Positions 7,275-15,742 of a DNA stretch of 64,000 nucleotides are shown piece after piece; position 1 is the first letter of the stretch, and the number at the start of each line of letters is the position of its first letter. Location of the stretch: the NCBI RefSeq assembly GCF_024494645.1, contig NZ_JANHDJ010000004.1:124001-188000 (forward strand). Reading direction: 5' to 3'. Position numbers and translations under genes: made by a program. The notes under the pieces are model-generated. The model saw nothing but the letters and a program-made list of their open reading frames with translations. It was not told the DNA's origin and searched no databases. The DNA comes from Halohasta litorea. GTDB lineage: Archaea > Halobacteriota > Halobacteria > Halobacteriales > Haloferacaceae.

Positions 7275-8335
7275 TGAGCCAGAGCGAATCCGTCCGCAAG
7301 ACCGAGACGATCCCACAGTGGAAACAGGACGAGGTCGACGAACTCGTCGACTTCATTTCGAGCTACCAGTCGGTCGGCATCGTCGGCGTCGAAGGCATTC
7401 CGAGCCGACAGCTGCAGGCCATGCGCCGTGACCTCCACGGCAGTGCCGCCGTCCGGATGAGCCGCAACACGCTCGTCGTGCGCGCACTCGAAGAGGCCAA
7501 CGAAGGCGTCGAGCAGCTCACCGAGTTCGTCGCCGGACAGGTCGCCCTGATCGGTACGAACGACAACCCCTTCGGACTCTTCAAACAGCTCGAAGCCTCG
7601 AAGACTCCCGCTCCGATCAGCGCGGGCGAGGTCGCGCCCAACGACATCGTCATCCCCGAGGGTGACACCGGCGTCGACCCCGGACCGTTCGTGGGCGAAC
7701 TCCAGCAGGCCGGTGCTGACGCCCGAATCCAGGAGGGCTCCATTCAGGTGCTCTCCGACAGCACCGTCCTCTCGGAAGGCGAGGTCGTAGACCAGCAGCT
7801 CGCTGGCGTGCTGGGCGAGATGGGCATCGAGCCCAAAGAGGTCGGCCTCGACCTCAAACGAGTCTACTCCGAGGGCGTGTTGTTCACCCCGGACGAACTC
7901 GAAATCGACGTCGAGGAGTACCGCGCGGACATTCAGTCCGCCGCCGCAGCGGCCCGGAACCTCTCGATCAACGCGACCTACCCGACGACCGAAACCGCGC
8001 CGTCGCTCATCGCGAAGGCAACCGGCAACGCGAAATCGGTCGCGCTCTCCGGTGCCGTCGAGAGCCCGGACGTGCTGGGCGAACTCGTCGGTAAGGCCGA
8101 CGGCCAGGTCCGCGCACTCGTCGACCAGATCGACGATCCCGAAGCACTCCCTGAAGAGCTCCGCGAGATCGATTCCTCGGCAGACGAGGAAAGCGGGGAA
8201 GCCGACGAGGCCGACGCTGAAGCGGCAGCCGACGACTCCGAGGCGGACGACGCACAGGCAGACGAAGACAACACGGAAGAGGCCGAGGCAGACGGCGACG
8301 ACGAAGACGACGATGCCCTCGGAACGCTCTTCTAA
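7274..8335 (+). CDS. rpl10: 50S ribosomal protein L10 (P0)
   Basis: A 353-residue stalk base protein. P0 anchors P1 dimers to the ribosome and recruits translation factors. The N-terminal rRNA-binding domain runs through [20 protein letters not shown]. The archaeal insertion domain follows ([20 protein letters not shown]), and then a helical spine where P1 dimers attach. The C-terminal 60 residues are almost only Ala, Glu and Asp and end ALGTLF, the factor-binding tail shared with P1. The ATG overlaps the L1 stop, and P1 follows after 21 bases. Confidence 0.97.
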   Translation: MSQSESVRKTETIPQWKQDEVDELVDFISSYQSVGIVGVEGIPSRQLQAMRRDLHGSAAVRMSRNTLVVRALEEANEGVEQLTEFVAGQVALIGTNDNPFGLFKQLEASKTPAPISAGEVAPNDIVIPEGDTGVDPGPFVGELQQAGADARIQEGSIQVLSDSTVLSEGEVVDQQLAGVLGEMGIEPKEVGLDLKRVYSEGVLFTPDELEIDVEEYRADIQSAAAAARNLSINATYPTTETAPSLIAKATGNAKSVALSGAVESPDVLGELVGKADGQVRALVDQIDDPEALPEELREIDSSADEESGEADEADAEAAADDSEADDAQADEDNTEEAEADGDDEDDDALGTLF

Positions 8336-8356
8336 CAACCCAAGGAACCTACAACA

Positions 8357-8701
8357 ATGGAATACGTTTACGCAGCACTCATCCTGAACGAGACCGGCGA
8401 AGAGATCAACGAAGACAACGTCACCGCAGTCCTCGACGCAGCAGGCGTCGATGTCGAGGAGTCCCGAGTCAAGGCGCTCGTCGCCGCACTCGAAGACGTC
8501 GACATCGAAGAGGCCATCGAGACGGCCGCAGCCGTCCCCGCCGCAGGCGGAGCCGGTGGCGCAGCCGACGCAGGCGCAGCCGACGAGGCTGAGGCTGACG
8601 ATGGCGACGACGAGGCCGACGCTGACGAAGCCGAAGACGCAGCCGACGACGACGAAGACGAGGAAGCCGACGGCGAGGGCCTCGGCAACCTCTTCGGCTA
8701 A
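8357..8701 (+). CDS. rpl12: 50S ribosomal protein P1 (archaeal L12)
   Basis: A 114-residue archaeal stalk protein. The helical dimerisation domain [20 protein letters not shown] (residues 1-58 overall) is followed by an Ala-Gly hinge ([14 protein letters not shown]). A highly acidic stretch then ends in GLGNLFG, the hydrophobic tail that contacts elongation factors. It is last in the L1 operon and is followed by a T-tract terminator. Confidence 0.96.
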   Translation: MEYVYAALILNETGEEINEDNVTAVLDAAGVDVEESRVKALVAALEDVDIEEAIETAAAVPAAGGAGGAADAGAADEAEADDGDDEADADEAEDAADDDEDEEADGEGLGNLFG

Positions 8702-8723
8702 ATCGGCACAGCTCGCAGACCCG

Positions 8724-8733
8724 TTATTTTTTG
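8724..8733 (+). terminator. T-tract terminator after the ribosomal operon
   Basis: TTATTTTTTG begins 23 bases after the P1 stop codon without an obvious hairpin. T-tracts of this kind are the termination signals read by the archaeal polymerase together with aCPSF1, whose gene is at 17256-19181. Confidence 0.6.
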
Positions 8734-8807
8734 CGTGCTACGTGGTGAGCGGCAGCTACGTTCCCACGGCCCTATTCTTAAATCCGAAGGCGCGACCAGC
8801 ACCGTCG

Positions 8808-10040
8808 ATGGAGCTTTGGCTGCAAGCGGGGATCGATCCACAGGTCGTGGTCTCGTTCGTCAGCTTCGCCCTCGGCGGGGTCGCTCTCGGCACTGCCAGC
8901 GGGCTGGTCCCCGGCCTCCACGCTAACAACTTCGCGCTGTTGCTGGCGGCGACCGCGGCCTCGATTCCCGCCGATCCGCTGTTCGTCGGCGTGGCAATGC
9001 TCACCGCAGGCGTCGTCCACACGTTTCTCGACATCGTCCCGATGCTGTCGCTCGGGGTTCCGGACGCTGCGATGGCGATCTCCGCGCTGCCGGGCCACCG
9101 GCTGGTCCTGGAGGGCCGAGGACGCGAGGCCCTCCGGCTGTCGGCGGTCGGCAGCGGGCTGGCGGTCGCGGCTGCCCTCCCGCTGGCGCTCCCGATCACG
9201 TGGGCGATGACCCATGCGTATCCGTTTATAAGGGCCCACCTCTGGGTCGTCCTCGGCGCTGTCGTCTGTCTGCTCGTCGTGACTGAATCGTCGACCGAGG
9301 CGATCGTCGGCGGGCTGCTGTCGTTCGGCCTCGCCGCCGCGCTGGGCTGGGTCACCCTCGACGTGACGCCCAAGGCACCGTTGGATGCAGGGAGTATGCT
9401 CACCCCGCTTTTGACGGGGCTGTTCGGCGCGCCGATCTTGCTCGATGCGATGGGTGGCGGCGGAGTGCCGCCACAGGCCGATGCCAAACTCACGATGGGG
9501 CGGCGGGATTTGGGGCTCACCGCCGGAGCGGGCTCGGTCGCTGGCTCGATCGTCGGCTACCTGCCCGGCATCTCGGCGGCGATCGCCTCCGTGATGGCCC
9601 TGCCCGCGGTGCCGAACCGGGACGCCGACCGGGGGTTCATCGTGGCCACCAGCGGCGCGAACACGGCCAACACCGTCTTCGCACTGTTTGCGCTCATCGC
9701 GCTCGGGACGCCACGAACGGGCGTGATGGTCGCCGTCGACTCCACCGGTGTCCCCCTCGACGTACCGGTCCTCCTGGCGGCAGTCGTCGTCGGGGCGGCC
9801 TGCGGAACCCTGCTGGTGGTTGCGCTCGGTGACCGGTATCTGCTGACTGTCGGCCGAGCGGACTACACGCGCGTTTCGCTGGTCGTCCTGGCGTTTCTCT
9901 CCGTCCTTTCGTTCGCCTTTACCGGCCTATTCGGCGTGCTCGTCTTCGCGGTGTCGACGGTTGTCGGCCTCGTTCCACCGCGATTCGGCGCGCGGCGTGT
10001 CCATCTGATGGGCGTGCTCATCGGCCCGCTGATGATATAA
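8808..10040 (+). CDS. TctA-family (DUF112) permease
   Basis: A 410-residue, very hydrophobic inner membrane protein of the tripartite tricarboxylate transporter TctA family. It has roughly ten membrane spans. The repeated Gly-Pro-rich loops GLVPGLHANN (about residues 30-39) and VGYLPGISAAIASVM are diagnostic. No TctB or TctC partner is adjacent, as is usual for the archaeal stand-alone members, whose substrates are unknown. The ATG at 8808 follows a TATA-like TTCTTAAAT near 8776-8784, so the mRNA is probably leaderless and independent of the ribosomal operon. The last codons and the next bases form an exact 9-base tandem copy (10032-10049). Confidence 0.85.
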   Translation: MELWLQAGIDPQVVVSFVSFALGGVALGTASGLVPGLHANNFALLLAATAASIPADPLFVGVAMLTAGVVHTFLDIVPMLSLGVPDAAMAISALPGHRLVLEGRGREALRLSAVGSGLAVAAALPLALPITWAMTHAYPFIRAHLWVVLGAVVCLLVVTESSTEAIVGGLLSFGLAAALGWVTLDVTPKAPLDAGSMLTPLLTGLFGAPILLDAMGGGGVPPQADAKLTMGRRDLGLTAGAGSVAGSIVGYLPGISAAIASVMALPAVPNRDADRGFIVATSGANTANTVFALFALIALGTPRTGVMVAVDSTGVPLDVPVLLAAVVVGAACGTLLVVALGDRYLLTVGRADYTRVSLVVLAFLSVLSFAFTGLFGVLVFAVSTVVGLVPPRFGARRVHLMGVLIGPLMI

Positions 10041-10049
10041 ATGATATAA
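10032..10049. repeat. 9-bp tandem duplication at the TctA stop codon
   Basis: ATGATATAA occurs twice head to tail. The first copy supplies the last two codons and stop of the permease; the second repeats them just outside. This is most simply slippage. Confidence 0.6.
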
Positions 10050-10074
10050 AAGGGCTGCAGGAGGTCGGTCGAAA

Positions 10075-10482
10075 CTACAGGTCTTCTTCGATGATCTCGC
10101 CGACCGCGAAGTTGGACTTGACTTCGGAGACTTCGATCTTCACGCGTTCGCCGACATCCGCACCGGGGACGATAATCACGTAGCCGCGCTCGACGCGGGC
10201 GATCCCGTCGCCCTGTTTGCCGATGTCTTCGATCTCGACATAGCGGAGTTCGCCCGCCTCGACGGGGGGTTGGGGTTCGCCCGACGGTCGGCTTGCAGTC
10301 GTCGGCTCGTCTGGTTCACCGGCCTCCGCAGCCGTCCTGGAGATGAGTGCCACGCGGTAGGTGTCGCCCGCCTCGACTGCACCGGTGTCGATCTCCCGTT
10401 TCGGGACCTCGACGGTGTAGCGGTCGTCTTCTTCGGTTATTTCAGCACTGAACAGACAGAGGAGTTGATCTGAGATTTCCAT
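10075..10482 (-). CDS. TRAM domain protein
   Basis: A 135-residue cytoplasmic protein whose C-terminal half is a TRAM beta-barrel. The order is RYVEIEDIGKQGDGIARVERGYVIIVPGADVGERVKIEVSEVKSNFAVGEII. TRAM proteins bind RNA; single-domain archaeal members act as RNA chaperones. The N-terminal part (MEISDQLLCLFSAEITEEDDRYTVEVPKREID) is a second, divergent strand-rich segment common in haloarchaeal homologues. It is last in a leftward series after YkgJ, with a 66-base gap containing its own TATA-like sequence. Substrate RNA unknown. Confidence 0.85.
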   Translation of the reverse strand: MEISDQLLCLFSAEITEEDDRYTVEVPKREIDTGAVEAGDTYRVALISRTAAEAGEPDEPTTASRPSGEPQPPVEAGELRYVEIEDIGKQGDGIARVERGYVIIVPGADVGERVKIEVSEVKSNFAVGEIIEEDL

Positions 10483-10548
10483 AATATACCTCTATCACAG
10501 TGTTATCATGGACCATAATAAAGTGACAGGATGACCGGTATGGAGTGA

Positions 10549-11232
10549 CTACTCATTGAGCGGTCGACCATCCTGGGTTTTCGCACCCTCGGAGTCGTGG
10601 ACCACGACCCTTTCGGTGTCAGCGGGCTCGTAGTTGTCCCGGACACCGATCGCCTCCTCCAACTCTCGGACGGCTCGCTTTTTAAGTGCCTCAGCCAGTT
10701 CCTCGGCCTCTTCCCGCGATATGTCCCGACCGAGGCCCTCGCATTCGTGGGCCCGAACCATACCTTCCGCATCTACTGCCTCGCCCATCGGCTGGCTCGT
10801 CCCGCCGAGGGCGACGCTGAACGGGTAGGTCTGACAGATCAAGGGTCGATCCTCGTGGACGCCACAGCTTCCAGTGCCGTCGTCGCTCTCAGTATAAAAG
10901 GTGCAGTCGCCACAGGAGTCGGTCTGGAGCGCCCACTCGAAGGTCTCGCCCTCGGGACCCTCATCGCCCTCGCTGAGTCCATACGGCATCGGTCGGGCGA
11001 CGTCCCGCCAGTCGTAGTCGGTCGTCTCCTGGAGCCCCCTGACTTCGTCGGGAAACACGGTCGCGGTATGGGGCTCGCGGTCGCTTTTTCCCCCGTTGCC
11101 GTCGTCGGGGTCGTACCCCTTACAGCAGGCTCCACAGCGGGTACACTCGAAGCCGATCGTCTCGATAGCGTCAGCTAACGCCGCCACGTCGAGCCCGCGA
11201 GCGCGTTCGAGTTCGGTTTCGAGCGAGTCCAT
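10549..11232 (-). CDS. YkgJ-family cysteine cluster protein
   Basis: A 227-residue cytoplasmic protein of the CxxCxxCC / YkgJ family (PF03692), thought to bind an iron-sulfur or zinc centre. The first cluster is ECTRCGACCKG (Cys 30, 33, 36, 37). Further Cys-bearing blocks are TDSCGDCTFY, TGSCGVHEDRPLICQTYPF and AHECEGLG. Function is not known for the family. It starts three bases after the stop of the MBL gene, so the two are almost certainly co-transcribed. Confidence 0.85.
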   Translation of the reverse strand: MDSLETELERARGLDVAALADAIETIGFECTRCGACCKGYDPDDGNGGKSDREPHTATVFPDEVRGLQETTDYDWRDVARPMPYGLSEGDEGPEGETFEWALQTDSCGDCTFYTESDDGTGSCGVHEDRPLICQTYPFSVALGGTSQPMGEAVDAEGMVRAHECEGLGRDISREEAEELAEALKKRAVRELEEAIGVRDNYEPADTERVVVHDSEGAKTQDGRPLNE

Positions 11233-11235
11233 GGA

Positions 11236-12042
11236 TTATCGGTCGACCAGCGTCGCCTGTTCGGTCTCGGGGTCCCACCGGACTCGATTTTCCTCGGCGA
11301 GTTTCCGAATGTGGGCGATCACCGTCTTGCGCGCGAGATCGGAGACCTCGCTGATGTCTTTCTCGTAGGCGCGGTCGACGATCTCCTCGACGTCCTCGGC
11401 ATTAGTGGCCATCGCATCAAGCACCGACTGCTCCCGCTTCTCGCGGTGGGCGAGAAGCCGATCGATCGTCTCGCGTGGCTCGTCGATGATTGGCCCGTGG
11501 CCGGGGAAGACCACGTCCGGCTCGCGCTCCCGAACCCGACGCAGGGAGTCGAGGTAGTCGGCCATATCCGCATCGGGCCCACCGACGACGACGCTCCCCT
11601 CGGCGACGACCAGATCACCCGTGAAAATCGCCGTCCGGCCGTCGTCGAGCTCTACCTCGAAGGCGGTGTGGTCGCTGGCGTGGCCCGGTGTTTCGATCGC
11701 TGTCGCCGGGCCGATGGAGTGGCCCTCTCGGAACGTTCGAGCCGGGTAGACGCCGGTCGACTGGGCAAACCGGTTCTCGTAGCCGACCGGTGCCCAGACC
11801 GTCGCGTCCGTCTCGAAGGCGTAGGCTGTCAGCCCCGCGGTGTGGTCGGGATGGCAGTGGGTGGCGGTGATGTGGTCGGGCGCGCAGTCGGCGACGGCGT
11901 CGTCGACTGTTGGGTGTCGTGTGGCGGGGTCCAGGAGCAGCGATTGGTCGCCCTCGATCAGGTACACGTTCGTCTGGTCGGTCGTTGCGACGGTGTCGGT
12001 GGGGACCGAAATCCGTGTGATCTCCGTTGTGTGCTGTGTCAT
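11236..12042 (-). CDS. MBL-fold metallohydrolase with C-terminal winged helix
   Basis: A 268-residue protein. The zinc-binding motif THCHPDHTAG (about residues 60-69), then ETPGHASDHTAF, FTGDLVV and FPGHGPII give the full set of MBL metal ligands. The C-terminal 60 residues (RREQSVLDAMATNAEDVEEI to KLAEENRVRWDPETEQ) form a winged-helix tail like that of LACTB2-type hydrolases, some of which are endoribonucleases. Glyoxalase II-like thioesterase activity is an equal possibility. It lies between the radical SAM gene (26-base gap) and ykgJ (3-base gap), suggesting one transcript. Confidence 0.85.
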   Translation of the reverse strand: MTQHTTEITRISVPTDTVATTDQTNVYLIEGDQSLLLDPATRHPTVDDAVADCAPDHITATHCHPDHTAGLTAYAFETDATVWAPVGYENRFAQSTGVYPARTFREGHSIGPATAIETPGHASDHTAFEVELDDGRTAIFTGDLVVAEGSVVVGGPDADMADYLDSLRRVREREPDVVFPGHGPIIDEPRETIDRLLAHREKREQSVLDAMATNAEDVEEIVDRAYEKDISEVSDLARKTVIAHIRKLAEENRVRWDPETEQATLVDR

Positions 12043-12068
12043 GGTTGGAGGCGTCGAGAGGGCAGTTT

Positions 12069-13790
12069 TCAGTCGGCCTGCTGTGGTGGGTTGGCGGTGA
12101 CGTATTTCGTCAGGTCGATCGTCTCACCGGCCTCGCTGGCTGCCTCGTAGGGTCGGTCGACGATGATGTCGCCAGCGCGTTGTCGACCGATTCCGGGGAG
12201 GGCTTCGAGTTCGGTCATGCTCGCGCTGTTGATATCCAGCGGATAGGGCACTGCGGTGACCGAGCGGTAGCCGTGGTCGACAACGACCGCGTCGATCGTC
12301 GTCTCAAGCGGGTGTTCGCCGGGAATCCCGACGAGCAGGGGATAGGTACCCAGTTGTCGACCAAAGGTCCGGCCGTCCTGGTGGTATTCGAGATGGACGT
12401 CCGGGAGCACGGTTCCCTGTGGCGTCACCCGCTCCAACATCGGCTGATCGATCTCTTCGCGAATCTCTTTTTTATATGATTTAAATAGGTCCTTGTGGCC
12501 CTGGGCGATCTCCGCGCCGGTCTCGGACATATCGGTCCCGTCGAAGGCCATTACCTGCCGGATGTTGATCCGCCGGAGCATCAGCCCCTCGTCGTAGACG
12601 CGCTGGAGGAACTCGCGGTTGTGCTCGTAGGTCTCTCGCCGTTCGGCCTTCAGCCCGTGGAGGAGGTTGATCCCCGGCAGGAGTTTCGGCAGGCGGTTGG
12701 CTGCCCCTTCGCCGTGGGTCGGGGCCGCTTCGGCGTCCTCGCCGGGTCGCCAGCCCGCCTCCTCGTTGACGATTTTGACTGCCTCAAAGCACTCCTCGGC
12801 AGTCACGTTGAGGTTGTTTTCCTCCTGGACAAGCGGGTCGGCCGACTCCAGGCCGAACGCAGCGGTGTCGCCCGGCGTGTTGTGTTCGGCGATGATCCGG
12901 ATACACTCCCGGCTGGCCTCGGGCCACTCGGTGATCGTAATCGGGTTCATATTGTCCAAGTGGAGGGTTTCGAGGTCGGGGGCGACCTCCCGAATCCCGC
13001 CGTAGAGCTGCCTGAGTGCCTCGGGGTTCGGAGCCTCGCCGTCGCCGCCGAATGCGAGAATGTCGGCCTGTCGACCTAGTCTGAAATGCCGGACCCCGTA
13101 GTCCGACAGCGCATCGACTTCCTCGACGACCGCTACGGGTGTCCGGAACGCCGGGTTGCCATATAAGGGCTCAGTGCAGAACGAACAGCGGTAGGCACAG
13201 CCCCGCGAGGTCTCCATTTCGCAGATCAGATGGTCGGGATGGTTGGGGTGTTGTTCGACGATGAACGCGCCGCCGGGGGCCCACCGTGCCAGTTCGTCGT
13301 TGTCCCGCATCCGATTGTTAAAGCCCTCCATGCCGGAGTCGACCAGATCGTAGACCGCGGCCTCGATGTCGCCTTTCGCCACGAAATCGTAGTCGAGATC
13401 CTTGCGCTCGGTCTCGGTCGCCCCGGCGTTCTCCTCGCCGACACCGAACCGAACCGGGCCGCCGAGGACGGAGGTCCCCTCGGCGACCCACGCCATCTCT
13501 TTGACTTCGTCGGGCTCGGCTGGGGTGCCGCCGACGTACTTGCCGGGGACGGTCATCCCGCCAACGTATATAAAGAGATCCGCCTCGGAGATCGCCCGCC
13601 ACTTCTGTTTCTCCTCCCGGAGTTCGTCGATCGTGTGGTAGGTAATGTTCGATTGGGGGACGCCAGCGTCGACGAGCGCGCCGGCGGTAAAGCGTGGATA
13701 CGTCGAGATGTAGGGTGGGACGCCGAAATGCGCCGGCTCGTCGACGTAGCCGTCGACGATGGTGACCGAGAGATCCGACGGATGAGTCAT
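12069..13790 (-). CDS. radical SAM protein with C-terminal helix-hairpin-helix
   Basis: A 573-residue protein. The N-terminal ~150 residues resemble a cobalamin-binding-like Rossmann domain. The [4Fe-4S] motif CAYRCSFC (Cx3Cx2C, about residues 198-205) sits in a core running to about residue 460. A helix-hairpin-helix segment NSASMTELEALPGIGRQRAG near residue 530 suggests nucleic acid contact. It belongs to an archaeal family of unknown function annotated only as radical SAM protein. It is first in a leftward group with MBL, YkgJ and TRAM proteins. Several AT-rich rare-codon clusters (12465-12490, 13161-13168, 13567-13575) interrupt its GC-rich sequence. Confidence 0.85.
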   Translation of the reverse strand: MTHPSDLSVTIVDGYVDEPAHFGVPPYISTYPRFTAGALVDAGVPQSNITYHTIDELREEKQKWRAISEADLFIYVGGMTVPGKYVGGTPAEPDEVKEMAWVAEGTSVLGGPVRFGVGEENAGATETERKDLDYDFVAKGDIEAAVYDLVDSGMEGFNNRMRDNDELARWAPGGAFIVEQHPNHPDHLICEMETSRGCAYRCSFCTEPLYGNPAFRTPVAVVEEVDALSDYGVRHFRLGRQADILAFGGDGEAPNPEALRQLYGGIREVAPDLETLHLDNMNPITITEWPEASRECIRIIAEHNTPGDTAAFGLESADPLVQEENNLNVTAEECFEAVKIVNEEAGWRPGEDAEAAPTHGEGAANRLPKLLPGINLLHGLKAERRETYEHNREFLQRVYDEGLMLRRINIRQVMAFDGTDMSETGAEIAQGHKDLFKSYKKEIREEIDQPMLERVTPQGTVLPDVHLEYHQDGRTFGRQLGTYPLLVGIPGEHPLETTIDAVVVDHGYRSVTAVPYPLDINSASMTELEALPGIGRQRAGDIIVDRPYEAASEAGETIDLTKYVTANPPQQAD

Positions 13791-13863
13791 ACGACCGTCT
13801 TCGGCGTCGACGCGCTAAAACTGTGCGGTCCGGGTATCGGCCGAATTTCCGCGCTCCACGTCA

Positions 13864-13869
13864 TTTATG
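13864..13869 (+). promoter_or_regulatory. TATA element of the zinc-finger / Hsp20 pair
   Basis: TTTATG is about 27 bases upstream of the ATG at 13894, in the spacer shared with the leftward radical SAM gene. The spacing predicts a leaderless mRNA. Confidence 0.5.
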
Positions 13870-13893
13870 CCGGTGGCGACCCATTGTTCAAGC

Positions 13894-14052
13894 ATGCCAG
13901 CCACCGTCGAAGTCATCTGTGACAACACGGACTGCGAACTCGATATGTTCGAAGTCCACTATACGTACGACGTGCCGGAGAACCACGAGGTCGACGATCT
14001 GGTCTGTCCCTACTGTACCGAGGCCTCGGCCCTCGAGGAGATCGAGCTATGA
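13894..14052 (+). CDS. tiny zinc-finger protein
   Basis: A 52-residue protein beginning MPATVEVICDNTDCELDMFEV. It has two Cys pairs, ICDNTDC (Cx4C) and LVCPYC (CxxC), that probably hold one zinc ion, and ends in an acidic tail. The family is common in haloarchaea and has no known function. Its stop overlaps the Hsp20 start by four bases (ATGA), so the two are translationally coupled. That may point to a role in protein quality control, but nothing in the sequence proves it. Confidence 0.75.
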   Translation: MPATVEVICDNTDCELDMFEVHYTYDVPENHEVDDLVCPYCTEASALEEIEL

Positions 14053-14585
14053 CGCGGCTCAAAACCTACGGTCGGGAGGCGATCAACACGGTGCTCGAAC
14101 GCGTCGGCCGCGGGATCGGACAGGTCCAGGAGCGCAAGCCACTGGCCTACGATCTCTTGGAGACCGACGAGGAGTATCTCGTCGTCTTCGACGCGCCGGG
14201 GGCGACTAAGGAGGACGTCCAAGTCCGGTTTATGGACAACGAACTCGAAGTCCGGATCGACCGCTTCCGGGAGTTCTACGAAGGCTTCGGGATGCGGTTC
14301 CCTGGTCGCGGCCTGACGCTGTCGGGGACTGCTCGGTTCCCCGACGACGCCAGCGTCACCGCGGCGAACGCCGATCCGACCGCAACGCTCACCCGGTCGG
14401 GAACGCTACAGGTGCGGGTGCCGAAATCGGAGTCGGCGAAAACGGTCACTGTGACCGACGAAGAAGCCGATGTCGACACGCCAGACGAAACGGCGGCGTC
14501 CGGCAACGCCGCGGACTCCGAGCAGTCCGACGACTCGACGGAGATCGACATCGAAGACGGTAGCGACGAGCCGGACAACGCGTAA
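14049..14585 (+). CDS. Hsp20 / alpha-crystallin family small heat shock protein
   Basis: A 178-residue protein. Residues about 30-115 have the alpha-crystallin domain: LLETDEEYLVVFDAPGATKEDVQVRF, then NELEVRIDRFREF, and a C-terminal strand (LQVRVPKS). The tail after residue 125 is a long acidic, disordered extension with no clear IxI/V motif. Members are ATP-independent holdases. The start overlaps the stop of the tiny zinc-finger gene. Convergent with the NUDIX gene, 4 bases apart. Confidence 0.85.
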   Translation: MTRLKTYGREAINTVLERVGRGIGQVQERKPLAYDLLETDEEYLVVFDAPGATKEDVQVRFMDNELEVRIDRFREFYEGFGMRFPGRGLTLSGTARFPDDASVTAANADPTATLTRSGTLQVRVPKSESAKTVTVTDEEADVDTPDETAASGNAADSEQSDDSTEIDIEDGSDEPDNA

Positions 14586-14589
14586 GTTT

Positions 14590-15189
14590 TTAAATCGGGA
14601 GTTCGGCGTCCGGCTCGGCGACCCGGTCGACCTCCGGCGGGATCTCCCAGTCGGTCGCCAGTTCGAGGAGTTGTGCCAACATTCGGCCGGTCGCCCCCCA
14701 GACGGTGTAGCCGTCGACGTGGAAGAAGTGGATGCGGATCGGGCCGTACTCGGGGTGGTCGCGGTGTTCGGACTCGTAGTTATTCAAGTCCGTGAGATCC
14801 TCGACGCCCAGCCGGACGATTTCGGCGACCTCGTACTCGTCGGGCGTGTACGGTTGGTCGGGGATGATCCCGACGAAGGGGCGAACGATGTACCGGGTGA
14901 CGGTTTCGATGTCGTCGATGGCACCGACGATTTCGGCCGCCGAGGGGTCGAGATCGATCTCCTCGTGGGCTTCGCGACGGGCAGTCGCCTCCAGGTCGGC
15001 GTCCTCCGGCTCGCGGCCGCCGCCCGGGAAACTCATCTGACCGGGGTGGTTGCCGAGCTGTTCGGAGCGTTTGGTAAAGAGGATCTCGCAGCGTCCGCCC
15101 TCCTGGATGATGGGGGCAAGCACCGCCGCCTCCCGGTCCGGATCGGCCAGCTCCGATGGCGTATACCGGCGGATGCCCGTCAGGTCCAT
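14590..15189 (-). CDS. NUDIX hydrolase (CoA pyrophosphatase-like)
   Basis: A 199-residue protein whose Nudix box reads GGGREPEDADLEATARREAHEEIDLD (split here as GGGREPEDAD and REAHEEIDLD), fitting GX5EX7REUXEEXGU. Upstream, LFTKRSEQLGNHPGQMSFPGG is the pattern of the NudL / CoA diphosphatase group, which cleaves CoA to 4'-phosphopantetheine and 3',5'-ADP. Downstream, TVWGATGRMLAQLLEL matches the same group. It is last in a leftward series after an unknown gene and the glycosyltransferase, with gaps of 24 and 40 bases. Confidence 0.88.
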   Translation of the reverse strand: MDLTGIRRYTPSELADPDREAAVLAPIIQEGGRCEILFTKRSEQLGNHPGQMSFPGGGREPEDADLEATARREAHEEIDLDPSAAEIVGAIDDIETVTRYIVRPFVGIIPDQPYTPDEYEVAEIVRLGVEDLTDLNNYESEHRDHPEYGPIRIHFFHVDGYTVWGATGRMLAQLLELATDWEIPPEVDRVAEPDAELPI

Positions 15190-15213
15190 ATCTCACCCTT
15201 GGGCGGTGTCCTC

Positions 15214-15702
15214 TTAATCTTGCGGGAGCACCGGCTCCAGCCGCGACCGAACCCCGCTGGCGTCGACGGTCGCCCACGCCTCCAGATCGTAGCTCACGTC
15301 GAGCAGTTCGGCCGCTCGCTCGGTATCGCCGGCCTCGACCGCGGCCTCGGCTTCGCTCGTTAGGCGCTGGCTAACCTGGGCTGCGAGCCGCTCGCGGTCG
15401 ATCGTTCGGCGCTCGAAATCCAGAATATGCGGCAGATCCTCGGCGTTCGGCGGCAGGGTAGCAAACGCGGTCGGGCCGACGACGATGAGCGGCTCGACGC
15501 TGTCGTCGCCACCCTCGTTGGTCTCGTACTCGACCAGCGCGTAGGTCCCAACGGCGGCTTCGATCGCCGACCGCAGGGCCGACTCGTCGACGTCTTGACC
15601 CTGTTTAAAAGCGAGTTCGCCGAGCGCGGCGGTCAGTTCCGACCGCGTCAGCGCGCCGAAGAGGTCGACGACGCCCGCAAGTTCGTCGTGAGTGGTCGTC
15701 AT
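15214..15702 (-). CDS. conserved haloarchaeal protein of unknown function
   Basis: A 162-residue soluble protein beginning MTTTHDELAGVVDLFGALTRSELTAALGELAFKQG. This suggests an N-terminal helical winged-helix-like region. A central strand segment (YALVEYETNEGGDD.., LIVVGPTAFATLPPNAEDLPHI) and a C-terminal helical part follow. It resembles the haloarchaeal DUF7109 type in length and pattern, recalled only weakly. An ATG three codons upstream (15711) is possible. It sits between the glycosyltransferase and NUDIX genes. Confidence 0.65.
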   Translation of the reverse strand: MTTTHDELAGVVDLFGALTRSELTAALGELAFKQGQDVDESALRSAIEAAVGTYALVEYETNEGGDDSVEPLIVVGPTAFATLPPNAEDLPHILDFERRTIDRERLAAQVSQRLTSEAEAAVEAGDTERAAELLDVSYDLEAWATVDASGVRSRLEPVLPQD

Positions 15703-15742
15703 ACAGCACACTCTGGACGGTGAGAACGTATCGGTCTGTCGG

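Noticed and set aside
10032-10049. Tandem ATGATATAA as a possible overlapping start for another gene
   Set aside because: The second ATG is followed at once by a stop codon; it is a slippage duplication.
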